A stretch of DNA of 12,790 nucleotides. It comes from Microcystis aeruginosa W13-11. Its GTDB lineage: Bacteria; Cyanobacteriota; Cyanobacteriia; Cyanobacteriales; Microcystaceae. The notes beneath the pieces are model-generated. The model ran no database searches. It was given only the letters and a program-made list of their open reading frames with translations, and was not told where the DNA came from. A program made the translations under genes and the position numbers. Positions 1-7,050 of the stretch are shown here, piece by piece. Numbering within the stretch: position 1 is the stretch's first letter; every line of letters starts with the position of its first letter. The DNA is taken from NCBI GenBank assembly GCA_009995705.1, contig JAADBR010000125.1, positions 1 through 12,790 on the forward strand, written 5' to 3'.

Positions 1-199
1 CTTCCGCCAGGCTTTGGCCTGTGTCCATCACCCCTTGAATACGGTTGTCTCTCTTATCCCTACTGCTGATTTTTCTCTCTTTGTCAACCCCTAGACCTGA
101 ATATTTACCTTTTTGTTTCTCATTGGCAATTTTTTGATGATGATTCAGAATTTGATAACGAATGCTTTCAACAGATTTACGAAATTTCTTTTTTGACAA
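1..199 (-). CDS. Unknown basic protein, N-terminal part (runs off left edge)
   Basis: A frame open from a TTG start at 199 down to position 1 gives 66 residues beginning MSKKKFRKSVESIRYQ and reaching GVMDTGQSLAE at the edge. The start is chosen because a strong Shine-Dalgarno, AGGAG, lies 7 bases upstream (207-211) and an in-frame TAA lies at 224-226. The protein is very rich in Lys and Arg, with a probable helix around residues 5-32, and has no signal peptide or membrane segment. I do not recognise the family. The N-terminus is loosely like small cyanobacterial charged helical proteins, but that is only an impression. The rest of the gene lies outside the window. The good ribosome binding site is the main reason to believe it is real. 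Confidence 0.5.
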   Translation of the reverse strand, partial: MSKKKFRKSVESIRYQILNHHQKIANEKQKGKYSGLGVDKERKISSRDKRDNRIQGVMDTGQSLAE

Positions 200-206
200 G
201 TATTTA

Positions 207-211
207 CTCCT
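207..211 (-). promoter_or_regulatory. Shine-Dalgarno AGGAG deciding a TTG start
   Basis: On the minus strand AGGAG is followed by seven bases (taaatac) and then TTG at 199-197. This spacing is ideal. No ATG or GTG in the frame competes between the upstream stop and this codon, so the site supports TTG initiation. Confidence 0.55.
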
Positions 212-450
212 AACTTGCGCTGGTTAATATCTATCGTAATTATAAACCATAGATTATGTAGGGGAAAATGGCATTTACCTTCCTGGGGTGACGGTGACAG
301 GTATCGAATCGCGGAACCCCTGATAACCTCGTGTGGAAACGATGTAGGATCGGAGTTTGAAAAAACTGCGACACGCCTTATACGCTACAATTCACTGACA
401 CAGGACTGTCCAAACTCTTGAATATAAACACGCACTAAAAAAGTGTGATA
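212..450. other. Intergenic stretch with no recognised gene
   Basis: This is most of the 335-base gap before the pentapeptide gene. A 68-codon frame from a TTG at 215 has no ribosome binding site, a composition unlike a protein, and no recognisable family. The segment near 290-345 has a passing resemblance to antisense tRNA, but no anticodon or T stem can be formed. A small hairpin with arms CGCAC and GTGTG (one G:U pair) lies around 431-446. Nothing else can be supported. Confidence 0.4.
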
Positions 451-475
451 GTGGGATGCCCCCAGTGGAATACCC
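451..475 (+). repeat. Two 11-bp direct repeats upstream of a promoter
   Basis: GTGGGATGCCC (451-461) is repeated as GTGGAATACCC (465-475), with two mismatches, a 14-base period and a 3-base spacer. The pair ends nine bases before the -35 hexamer of the pentapeptide gene promoter. The position suits tandem activator or repressor half-sites, but no regulator can be named and chance is possible. Confidence 0.35.
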
Positions 476-484
476 TTTAATGTT

Positions 485-513
485 TTGACATTTTTACAGG
501 ATAAAGCTAAGAT
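485..513 (+). promoter_or_regulatory. Sigma-70-type promoter of the pentapeptide gene
   Basis: A perfect -35 TTGACA (485-490) is separated by exactly 17 bases from TAAGAT (508-513), which matches the -10 consensus at four of six positions. Transcription would begin near 520. That leaves a leader of only about 15-24 bases with no usable Shine-Dalgarno, which is common in cyanobacteria. Confidence 0.6.
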
Positions 514-543
514 AAGGACTATTCATCTTCAATCGTGGACAAA

Positions 544-1047
544 ATGTTAGCGGAAATCAGGCTCAAAACCTTAACTGTTGCCATTATCTTTAGCTTCATT
601 GGGTTAACCGCCCCTATTTATGCAGAAAACCCCGATCATGTAGCAAAACTAAAAAAGACAAAACAATGTCCCGGTTGCGATCTCAGTGGGGCAGATTTAA
701 GCAATTTGAACTTGAAGAATGCCAACCTGAAAGGTGCTAATTTAAGAAGTGCTAATTTAGAGAGAAGTGATTTACTACAAGCTGATTTGGAAGGGGCAAT
801 TTTAACAGGTGCTAACCTATATGGTGCTAACCTCATTGGGGCTAATCTCAAAAATATCAATCTAAATAGTACTTTGTTGTATCATGTACGATTCATGGAT
901 GCTAATTTGACGGGAGCGAGTTTAGCTAATGCGAATATTGGTCATACTAACTTTACTGGGGCTGATATGAGTGGTGTAAATCTGAACGGGGCTAAAGAGT
1001 GTGAATCCGCCATTGCACCCGATGGAAGTAGAGGAATAAGATGTTAA
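544..1047 (+). CDS. Exported pentapeptide-repeat protein
   Basis: The start at ATG 544 gives 167 residues; an in-frame GTG at 535 would add MDK. ATG is preferred because it gives a clean signal peptide: Arg/Lys, then a hydrophobic TLTVAIIFSFIGLTA core, then a likely cut after PIYA. The mature protein has a CPGC pair followed by roughly 20 pentapeptide units of the A(D/N)LxX type (GADLS, ANLKG, GANLY), broken near YHVRFMD. Such repeats fold as a right-handed square beta helix. The C-terminus holds two further cysteines (KECES and the final IRC), so two disulphides are plausible in the periplasm or thylakoid lumen. No enzymatic domain is visible, and the family usually acts as a scaffold or binding surface. 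It has its own promoter and converges on the caspase gene, so it is probably monocistronic. Confidence 0.85.
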   Translation: MLAEIRLKTLTVAIIFSFIGLTAPIYAENPDHVAKLKKTKQCPGCDLSGADLSNLNLKNANLKGANLRSANLERSDLLQADLEGAILTGANLYGANLIGANLKNINLNSTLLYHVRFMDANLTGASLANANIGHTNFTGADMSGVNLNGAKECESAIAPDGSRGIRC

Positions 1048-1066
1048 ACAATATCTAAAAACATCT
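1039..1066. terminator. Weak shared hairpin between convergent genes
   Basis: AGATGTT (1039-1045) and AACATCT (1060-1066) are a perfect 7-bp inverted repeat around a 14-base A/T-rich loop. It spans the stop codon of the pentapeptide gene and lies 16 bases from the end of the convergent caspase gene. It is A/T-rich and has no T tract, so it is at best a weak bidirectional terminator. Confidence 0.25.
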
Positions 1067-1081
1067 AAGCAGTTCTTGATA

Positions 1082-2584
1082 TTAATTACCTTTCTTTCGG
1101 CAATCTGCAAAGCGTGAATATAGCAAGTGCCGATTCGTATTGCTCCCTCCATCTGACCAACCCTCTCCTAAAGGATAAGTTATTTGTACCGGAAGATGTC
1201 CTTGAGGGGGATTAGCATATTTAATATCATCACTCGATATATAGCTACTACCAGAACTGGTACTAGATGGTAGTATCCATTTGACCGATTCAGCCAATTG
1301 ACGATAAGCTTCAATGATAGTTGTTGAATTATTTTTAGCATCATTCCAAAACTCTAATTGTGCAGACAGTCCTAATTGATTATTACTGTACCCAGACCAA
1401 AGCCGATCAATAAATTTTAAGTCCTCACAAGCAAAACTATTAATATCCTTTTCATCCAACCAGTCCCTATTTTTCCAATCTGGATTTTGATACTTGGCTG
1501 ACGCTAACATTAACTTAAAAGTTATGTCGTCTGCTTCCTTCCATTTCTTCTGTTGTAGAAGTTCCCGTAGCGGCGTATAATCCACGCCGGTGGTTGAGGA
1601 GATGAGGGTCGATCGTGGTTGGGTGGGTGGTGTTGGTTGTGGCGTGACCACGGGCGATGGGGTAACAGGGGGAGGACTGAACGGAGGAGGCGATACTACA
1701 ACAGTTTGCTGTGGATTGAGATAAAACTCATCCCCTTCTAAATTCCCTTCTGTCCAAGGTTGTTGGACTGCGTTTGTTTTTTCCTTAACTGATGTGCTGA
1801 CCCGCCGAAACATCAACTGCACATCTATATTAGGTTTCTTGATATTTTCCAGTAATGCCGACGTAAAGGGAGAATTGCGCTGTCCTACCCCATCTGCCGC
1901 CGTATTTCCTTCCCTCGTCGCGTAGGCAATAATAATGCCACTGGGAGGAGAAACAGCCGTCAATCCCCGAACATTGCTACCCCGACGACTCGATCGCCAC
2001 CGCCGATAAAACGGATTATCCCGACAGGCATCAATAATGATAATATTGACCTGATTTCTCGCTTCTTCCATTGCATTTAGCACCTTACCCAATGCGACCG
2101 CCTCATAACGGGCATCTTTCTCATTCAGGAGTTGTGCCTTGAGGGGAATTAAATAATTCTCCCCTTCTACCTGTACCCCATGTCCCGCATAATAAAAGAC
2201 ACCCACGCCCCCTTTCCGCAACTGTTGGCTAAAAACAGCGATCTCATTCTCCATCGATCGCAAATCCTGATTTTGCCACAACGTCACCTCAAAACCCAAC
2301 TCCCGTAACGCCTTCGCCATATCCGTTGCATCATTGACAGGATTAGATAATGCGCCTTCCTCATAGTTCGCATTGCCAATCACCAAAGCCACTTTGGGTT
2401 GTTTTTGCGCCACTAATTGAGGATCGATCCCCTTCAATTGCCCTTGCAGAGATGGCGAGCTTAAACCCCCATCCTTCGCCAAAATGACGGTTTTGGGGGT
2501 CGTATTAGTAGCAAACCCCGCAAAAGCCATGACGGCTAAACCAGTAGCAACAGAGATAAGAGCGATCGGTTTCAGAGGCAACAT
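1082..2584 (-). CDS. Exported caspase-family (metacaspase-like) protein with C-terminal GUN4 domain
   Basis: The 500-residue protein begins with a hydrophobic export or anchor segment (about residues 7-25). A peptidase C14 caspase fold follows (about 63-290): VALVIGNANY is strand 1, the catalytic His135 sits in FYYAGHGVQ, and the catalytic Cys187 in IIIDACRDNPF. Both catalytic residues are present, so activity is plausible; metacaspases cut after Arg or Lys. A Pro/Thr/Val linker (about 292-330) leads to a GUN4-like domain (about 335-495), marked by LRELLQQKKWKEAD, FACEDLKFIDRLW and PPQGHLP. GUN4 binds protoporphyrin IX and Mg-protoporphyrin IX and stimulates Mg-chelatase. Here it is on an apparently exported protein, so sensing of porphyrin or another ligand, rather than Mg-chelatase help, is the likelier role (inference). 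It lies 36 bases downstream of a small secreted-protein gene and is probably co-transcribed. Its own ribosome binding site is weak. Confidence 0.9.
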   Translation of the reverse strand: MLPLKPIALISVATGLAVMAFAGFATNTTPKTVILAKDGGLSSPSLQGQLKGIDPQLVAQKQPKVALVIGNANYEEGALSNPVNDATDMAKALRELGFEVTLWQNQDLRSMENEIAVFSQQLRKGGVGVFYYAGHGVQVEGENYLIPLKAQLLNEKDARYEAVALGKVLNAMEEARNQVNIIIIDACRDNPFYRRWRSSRRGSNVRGLTAVSPPSGIIIAYATREGNTAADGVGQRNSPFTSALLENIKKPNIDVQLMFRRVSTSVKEKTNAVQQPWTEGNLEGDEFYLNPQQTVVVSPPPFSPPPVTPSPVVTPQPTPPTQPRSTLISSTTGVDYTPLRELLQQKKWKEADDITFKLMLASAKYQNPDWKNRDWLDEKDINSFACEDLKFIDRLWSGYSNNQLGLSAQLEFWNDAKNNSTTIIEAYRQLAESVKWILPSSTSSGSSYISSDDIKYANPPQGHLPVQITYPLGEGWSDGGSNTNRHLLYSRFADCRKKGN

Positions 2585-2620
2585 AGAACAAACTCAGCGA
2601 TTTTTAAACTCAATAACAAC

Positions 2621-3142
2621 TTACTCAATTTCTCCAATGTAAATCGTCATTTTTGCCGACGAATTCAAGAGAATCTTTTTCACTCCGTGGGGTTTATTCT
2701 GGGTGTCTTCTAACAATCGTTCTCGCCCTTGAGGACTCATCGTGGCTAGAGCGATCGTCGCTTGTCTGGGAGGATTTCCCAGCTTCAAGGCCGGAATGGG
2801 CAAATCTGGCAATATTTTACTTCCTCTGAACTTAATCGGCAGAGGCTTTCCTGTACTCCAGATATCACCTCCCTGAAAAGCGATCGCCTTAACTTGTGTC
2901 AACGGAACCTTTTCCGAATAACCCTCAGCCGAAAGCGTCAAACTTGTTTGATTAAAAGCTGTTAATTGACCCGTCAGAGAAGCCCCCTGTTTCCTCGTCA
3001 CCGTCGCCTTATCCGGCACCGCCACTTCTAAAACTGTTCCCTGACTCCGAGCGGAACCCTGCCCCCCGGCCCAATGCCCCTCACTGGCCACCCCCAGCAA
3101 TAGTAAAGCCAGAACACTCCCCTGCAAAATAGTCTTCTTCAC
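2621..3142 (-). CDS. Small secreted protein of unknown function, upstream of the caspase-GUN4 gene
   Basis: The 173-residue protein starts at GTG (3142) behind a good GAGGGG ribosome binding site 8 bases upstream. The N-terminus MKKTILQGSVLALLLLGVA is a classic signal peptide, cut probably near residues 20-31. A predicted beta-rich segment follows (about 46-95, including ASLTGQLTAFNQTSLTLS and KVPLTQVKAIAFQGG), reminiscent of a small SH3- or Sm-like barrel. A Pro-rich strip and the helical SPQGRERLLED (about 136-146) come before a final beta region, ILLNSSAKMTIYIGEIE. No known family is recognised. Only 36 bases separate it from the caspase-GUN4 gene on the same strand, and no promoter or terminator is visible between them, so a shared transcript is likely. 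It could be a periplasmic partner of the caspase protein, but nothing in its sequence proves this. Confidence 0.75.
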   Translation of the reverse strand: MKKTILQGSVLALLLLGVASEGHWAGGQGSARSQGTVLEVAVPDKATVTRKQGASLTGQLTAFNQTSLTLSAEGYSEKVPLTQVKAIAFQGGDIWSTGKPLPIKFRGSKILPDLPIPALKLGNPPRQATIALATMSPQGRERLLEDTQNKPHGVKKILLNSSAKMTIYIGEIE

Positions 3143-3230
3143 CGGATTAACCCCTCAATATCCAGATAAATTAAGAGATGATAGAATCCTAACACCTCTT
3201 TTCTCCGCTCACAACCATAGGCTGTTTGTC

Positions 3231-4013
3231 ATGGCTGAACCCCAGACCACCCCCGAATACAATCCCCTCGGCAAACTCCTCGGTGTGCTGGCTTTGTTAG
3301 CCGCCGGCCTGTACTTTACCGGATGGACTTATCGCTGGACTTACTTCAGTTTTTTTCAACTCGAAGTCACTACCCTTAACCTACCCGGCGAATCCTTTTA
3401 TCTTGCCGCCTTCCAAACCTTTTTCGGGGAACCCCTCGCCTTCCTGAGAACCATTCTCGTTTTGGGTGTGACAGTCTTAGCTATTCTCGTCACCCTGCAC
3501 TGGGGTCAAAAATGGGGCAGTAAATACCTACGAAGATTGCCCTTTACTTTCAATGAAGCCCAGACAAAGATTCTTAACTTTTTCGCCTCTCTGCTGAATG
3601 AGCTAATTATCGTCCTCTTTATCCTCACCGCCCTCTTTTGGCTGGCCCGTTGGCAAGCACAAGCCGATGCTTGGAAAGATGCCGTCAACGAAACCTCTTC
3701 ACTGCCCGTCGTCACCCTTCTGATGTCTAAAAATGCCCCTTTAGGACGCAAACTCGATAACCCCCTCGATAACCCGACTGACTTGCGGATCATCGGCGAT
3801 CGCAAAGCCTACGATCGCCTCCTCGGTGAAGAACTCACCGACCCCAACAAACCCAGAGTTTGGCGACTTCTCCTCAAAGGAGACGGTTATGCTTATATTT
3901 TCCCCGCCTTACCGAAAAAAGATTCCGGGTTGACCATTCCCGTGGCGATCGTTTATGAAAAAGATAATGGTGTTCAACTAACCATTCTCAATGCCTCCCC
4001 GTCTCCACGGTAA
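3231..4013 (+). CDS. Conserved-type membrane protein, three transmembrane helices, function unknown
   Basis: The 260-residue protein starts at ATG 3231, with no strong ribosome binding site. Three hydrophobic helices are clear: about residues 14-36 (LLGVLALLAAGLYFTGW), 71-91 (FLRTILVLGVTVLAILVTLHW) and 117-140 (FFASLLNELIIVLFILTALFW). A soluble tail of about 120 residues follows, with charged and beta-type segments (TDLRIIGDRKAYDRLLG, VWRLLLKGDGYAYIFPAL, VAIVYEKDNGVQLTIL). No catalytic motif is visible and I do not recognise the family. The gene is divergent from the small secreted-protein gene, with 88 bases between the two starts that must hold both promoters, and convergent with the PstS-like gene. 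Codon use matches its neighbours. Confidence 0.75.
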   Translation: MAEPQTTPEYNPLGKLLGVLALLAAGLYFTGWTYRWTYFSFFQLEVTTLNLPGESFYLAAFQTFFGEPLAFLRTILVLGVTVLAILVTLHWGQKWGSKYLRRLPFTFNEAQTKILNFFASLLNELIIVLFILTALFWLARWQAQADAWKDAVNETSSLPVVTLLMSKNAPLGRKLDNPLDNPTDLRIIGDRKAYDRLLGEELTDPNKPRVWRLLLKGDGYAYIFPALPKKDSGLTIPVAIVYEKDNGVQLTILNASPSPR

Positions 4014-4080
4014 AATAGGCAATGCTCACCCTAGTCATGCAAGGGGTAAAATTTCCCAGATTTTCGTATATTCTCGCTAA

Positions 4081-5058
4081 CTACTTTTGTAGGTCTTCAT
4101 TGGCCCGAAAAATCGCTTCCTGACCATCACTAGAGGTCACAAAACCCATAAAAGCTTTGACCGCTTCACTAGCAGGTTCTTTGTAAACGTAGTAAAGGGT
4201 ACGCTGCCAGGGATAATTAGGTTCACTGGGTAAAATTCCCTCGATAGCGAGCGCCCTGACGGTTTTTTGTTTAGCCACTTGGCTATAGGTAGCGTAACTA
4301 ATGCCATTCAGTCCCAAAGCTTGCAGAATTGGGGTGGTGGCATCCCTGTCCATCATTTTAAAATTAGTTCCTGTACCAAATTCCCCCCCTTGCAGCACTT
4401 CCTGACGAAAACTTTGATAAGTGCCACTAATAGGAGGACGATTAATCACTTGAATAGTAGCAGCAGAACCGCCCACCTCCGACCAAGAGGTGATTTTTCC
4501 GGTAAAAATATCTTTAACTTGGGTAGTGGTTAACCCCCCCGCAAAGGGATTTTTTACCCCCACCACAACAGCGATCACATCTCGAACGATCGGACTAGAA
4601 GCCAATCCCTGAGAGCGTTCTGACTCGGTTAAAGGTCGTGACACCGCCGCAATATCGATCGCCCCCCGGGCCACTTCCTCTAATCCAATATCAGATCCTT
4701 GAGCATTTGTCAATACCTCTACCCCCTGAAATTTGGCCGTTAAAGCGGCTTTTAAGGCTTGATTAATCTGTACCATACTGGTAGAGCCATTAATGCGAAT
4801 TGTCGTGCCACTGGGGATAGAAGTCGGTGGGGCAAAACTAACCACTCCTTGGGGTAAAGGGGGAGGGGGTAGGGGAGAGGAGGCACTTCCCGATGTGGGG
4901 GATTTTTGCGGACTTTTACTGCTGCCACAGAGAAAAAATTCTTGACCTGCGGCACATTGACTTTGTAGCCAAAAGTAACCCCCACCTAAAATGCCCGCAG
5001 TGGCTAAAAGAGCGATTATTAAAGCAGTTGTTTCGTTTTTTTGAGACATACCCATCAT
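4081..5058 (-). CDS. PstS-like phosphate-binding protein, membrane-anchored
   Basis: The 325-residue protein starts at ATG 5058; a later ATG at 5049 is possible. It has an N-terminal hydrophobic segment (about 12-31), then a Ser/Pro-rich linker (about 45-80) and a periplasmic binding domain of the PstS type (about 85-325). Family signatures are visible: IRINGSTSM (88-95), AQGSDIGLEEVARGAIDIAAVSR in pieces around 119-141, FTGKITSWSEVGG (185-197), and SGTYQSFRQEVLQ (211-223). Cys35 has Gln before it, so this is not a lipobox; the protein looks anchored by an uncleaved helix. Family members capture phosphate for the PstCAB importer, but no pstC, pstA or pstB is near. It may be an auxiliary binder or sensor, or bind another anion. 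It is divergent from gpmI. Confidence 0.85.
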   Translation of the reverse strand: MMGMSQKNETTALIIALLATAGILGGGYFWLQSQCAAGQEFFLCGSSKSPQKSPTSGSASSPLPPPPLPQGVVSFAPPTSIPSGTTIRINGSTSMVQINQALKAALTAKFQGVEVLTNAQGSDIGLEEVARGAIDIAAVSRPLTESERSQGLASSPIVRDVIAVVVGVKNPFAGGLTTTQVKDIFTGKITSWSEVGGSAATIQVINRPPISGTYQSFRQEVLQGGEFGTGTNFKMMDRDATTPILQALGLNGISYATYSQVAKQKTVRALAIEGILPSEPNYPWQRTLYYVYKEPASEAVKAFMGFVTSSDGQEAIFRANEDLQK

Positions 5059-5164
5059 TTGCTGACACTAGGGGGTCGATCGCCAGGAGACCAGTGATCA
5101 ATGGAAGTTTCGATGATATTATCTTAGTGCATGGAAATCCACTCTTGATTTAGGACTATATATC

Positions 5165-6763
5165 ATGACCCACGCACCTATATCCCCAGTCGTGCTGGTT
5201 ATCCTTGATGGTTGGGGTTATCGCCCGCAAAGGTCGGATAATGCGATCGCAATGGCGAAAACCCCGATTATGGATAGTCTCTGGGAAGTTTATCCCCACA
5301 CCTTAATCCGCACCTCCGCTAAGGATGTGGGACTACCGGAAGGACAGATGGGCAACTCGGAAGTTGGCCACCTCAATATCGGAGCGGGGCGAATTGTACC
5401 ACAGGAGCTAGTACGGATTTCCGATGCGATCGAAGATGGTTCGATTCAACAAAATCAGGCTTTACTAAAACTCTGCGCCGAGATTCGCCCTAAAAAAAGC
5501 AAATTACATCTGATTGGTTTATGTTCCGAGGGGGGAGTCCATTCCCATCTCGATCACTTACTGGGATTATTAGACTTAGCGAAAGTACAAGGGATTAGCG
5601 ATGTCTGCATTCATGTCATCACCGATGGTCGCGATACCAATGTCACCGACGGAATGCTCGCTATTAAACGGATTCAAGCACATATTAATAAAATCAATCT
5701 CGGTCGCCTGGTGACTCTCAGTGGCCGTTATTATGCCATGGATCGGGATCGCCGTTGGGATCGGGTGGAAAAAGCCTATAACGTGATGACCAGTGATCAA
5801 GGTATCGACGGGCGATCGATCACAGAAGTATTACAGGCATTTTATGATCAAAATATTACCGATGAATTTATTCCCCCCACCAGAATTGCAACCGGGGCGA
5901 TCGAAGCGGGGGATGGGGTGATATTCTATAATTTCCGTCCCGATCGAGCTAGACAGTTATGTTATGCCCTGACTATGCCCGATTTTGAAGATTTCGATCG
6001 AGATTTAATTTCTCCCCTTAGTTTTGTCACTTTTACCCAATACGATCCGAAAATACTGGTAGATGTGGCCTTTGCTCCCCAGAATTTCAATAATATTTTA
6101 GGACAGGTGATTGCTCAACAGGGATTAAAACAGTTTCGTTGTGCGGAAACCGAAAAGTATCCCCACGTCACCTACTTTTTTAATGGGGGATTAGAAAAAC
6201 CCTTTGAGGGAGAAGTGCGCGAATTAATTCCTAGTCCGAAAGTCGCCACCTATGACCAAGCGCCGGCCATGTCGGCGGCCACGGTAACGGAAGCGGTCTG
6301 TGGGGCGATCGAACAGGGGCTCTATAGTCTTGTGGTGGTCAATTACGCTAACCCCGATATGGTGGGTCATACGGGCATTTTAGAGGCGGCCATGAAAGCA
6401 GTGGAAACGGTGGATCTATGCTTGGCTAAGTTGTTAAGTAGCATCAATAAATTGGGGGGAACAGTGTTAATCACTGCGGACCACGGTAACGCGGAAACGA
6501 TGGTGGATGAGTCGGGTAATCCTTGGACTGCCCACACGACTAATCCCGTTCCTTTAATTTTAATTGAAGGGGAAGGGAGAAAAATACCCGGCCATGGTGG
6601 CGATGTGCAGCTGCGGGATGATGGTCGTTTAGCCGATATTGCCCCCACTATCCTCGAAATTCTCGCTATTCCCGTCCCGGTGGAAATGACTGGGCGATCG
6701 CTGATTAAACCAGCCGAGGTGGAAATTAAAGCCAGTCGCACTCCCGTCCGAATCTCGCTTTAA
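5165..6763 (+). CDS. gpmI: 2,3-bisphosphoglycerate-independent phosphoglycerate mutase
   Basis: This cytosolic glycolytic enzyme interconverts 3-phosphoglycerate and 2-phosphoglycerate using two Mn ions and a phosphoserine intermediate. The 532 residues match the usual length. Key residues are visible: metal-binding Asp15 in LVILDGWG, nucleophile Ser65 in GQMGNSEVGH, the substrate-binding HSHLDH (126-131) and DGRDT (154-158), FRPDRAR (257-263), Asp398 and His402 in NPDMVGHTG, Asp439-His440 in TADHGNAE, and His457 in AHTTNPVP. All catalytic and metal sites look intact. ATG 5165 is chosen for the AGGA box about 9 bases upstream and the immediate conserved SPVVLVILDGWG. The gene is divergent from the PstS-like gene (106-base gap) and followed after 29 bases by a toxin-antitoxin pair with its own ribosome binding site. 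Confidence 0.98.
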   Translation: MTHAPISPVVLVILDGWGYRPQRSDNAIAMAKTPIMDSLWEVYPHTLIRTSAKDVGLPEGQMGNSEVGHLNIGAGRIVPQELVRISDAIEDGSIQQNQALLKLCAEIRPKKSKLHLIGLCSEGGVHSHLDHLLGLLDLAKVQGISDVCIHVITDGRDTNVTDGMLAIKRIQAHINKINLGRLVTLSGRYYAMDRDRRWDRVEKAYNVMTSDQGIDGRSITEVLQAFYDQNITDEFIPPTRIATGAIEAGDGVIFYNFRPDRARQLCYALTMPDFEDFDRDLISPLSFVTFTQYDPKILVDVAFAPQNFNNILGQVIAQQGLKQFRCAETEKYPHVTYFFNGGLEKPFEGEVRELIPSPKVATYDQAPAMSAATVTEAVCGAIEQGLYSLVVVNYANPDMVGHTGILEAAMKAVETVDLCLAKLLSSINKLGGTVLITADHGNAETMVDESGNPWTAHTTNPVPLILIEGEGRKIPGHGGDVQLRDDGRLADIAPTILEILAIPVPVEMTGRSLIKPAEVEIKASRTPVRISL

Positions 6764-6792
6764 CAGGTAAAAAGTCAATAAAGGGGAATTTT

Positions 6793-7050
6793 ATGCTGAA
6801 AACCATCGAAGGTGTTTATCGAGATGGACAAATACACCTAACCGAGTTACCCAATGATATTAGCGATCGCTCACAAGTGCTGGTGACTTTTCTCGATCAA
6901 ATCGATCCTAGTAAGCTCAGACAACTGATGGAGTATTTAGAGAGCATCGAGGGGATTCAGCAAGGTTTTGAGGAGATCAACTCTGGTAAAACCCGTCCTC
7001 TTGCCGATTTTGCCCAAGAAATGGCCGAAAAATATGGTATTTCAGGTTGA
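6793..7050 (+). CDS. Antitoxin of a RelE/ParE-type toxin-antitoxin pair
   Basis: The 85-residue protein starts at ATG 6793 behind an AAGGGGAA ribosome binding site. The first 35 residues (MLKTIEGVYRDGQIHLTEL, then SQVLVTFLD) form a small beta unit like that in DUF104/AF2212-type cyanobacterial antitoxins. The C-terminal half (QIDPSKLRQLMEYLESIEG to FAQEMAEKYGISG) is acidic and helical, as expected for the segment that wraps a toxin. The identity rests mainly on context: its last 17 bases overlap the start of a recognisable RelE/ParE-fold toxin, the standard antitoxin-first order with translational coupling. It would neutralise the toxin and possibly repress the pair, although no clear DNA-binding motif is seen. 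Confidence 0.75.
   Translation: MLKTIEGVYRDGQIHLTELPNDISDRSQVLVTFLDQIDPSKLRQLMEYLESIEGIQQGFEEINSGKTRPLADFAQEMAEKYGISG

Noticed and set aside
290..345. tRNA-like look on the minus strand (TCGAATC next to a run of paired-looking bases)
   Set aside because: No anticodon stem, T stem or acceptor stem can be formed; only short chance matches.
215..421. A 68-codon plus-strand frame starting at TTG
   Set aside because: No ribosome binding site, odd composition, and its start overlaps the leader of the divergent TTG gene at 199. No recognisable family.
636..860. Minus-strand frame rich in LAPxRLAP repeats
   Set aside because: It is the antisense reading of the pentapeptide repeats; the regular pattern comes from the repeat codons.
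4014..4080. Possible terminator (GGGTAAAATTTCCC) between convergent genes
   Set aside because: The stem is only three G:C pairs with an imperfect A/T centre and has no T tract.
4954..4956. Lipoprotein cysteine (Cys35) in the PstS-like protein
   Set aside because: The residue before Cys is Gln and the preceding positions do not fit a lipobox.
5117..5122. TATTAT as a -10 for gpmI
   Set aside because: No acceptable -35 at 16-18 bases upstream; too weak to list as a feature.
6968..7033. Longer toxin start at TTG 6968
   Set aside because: The extra 22 residues lie wholly within antitoxin coding, are basic and unlike the family; ATG 7034 fits the RelE/ParE start.
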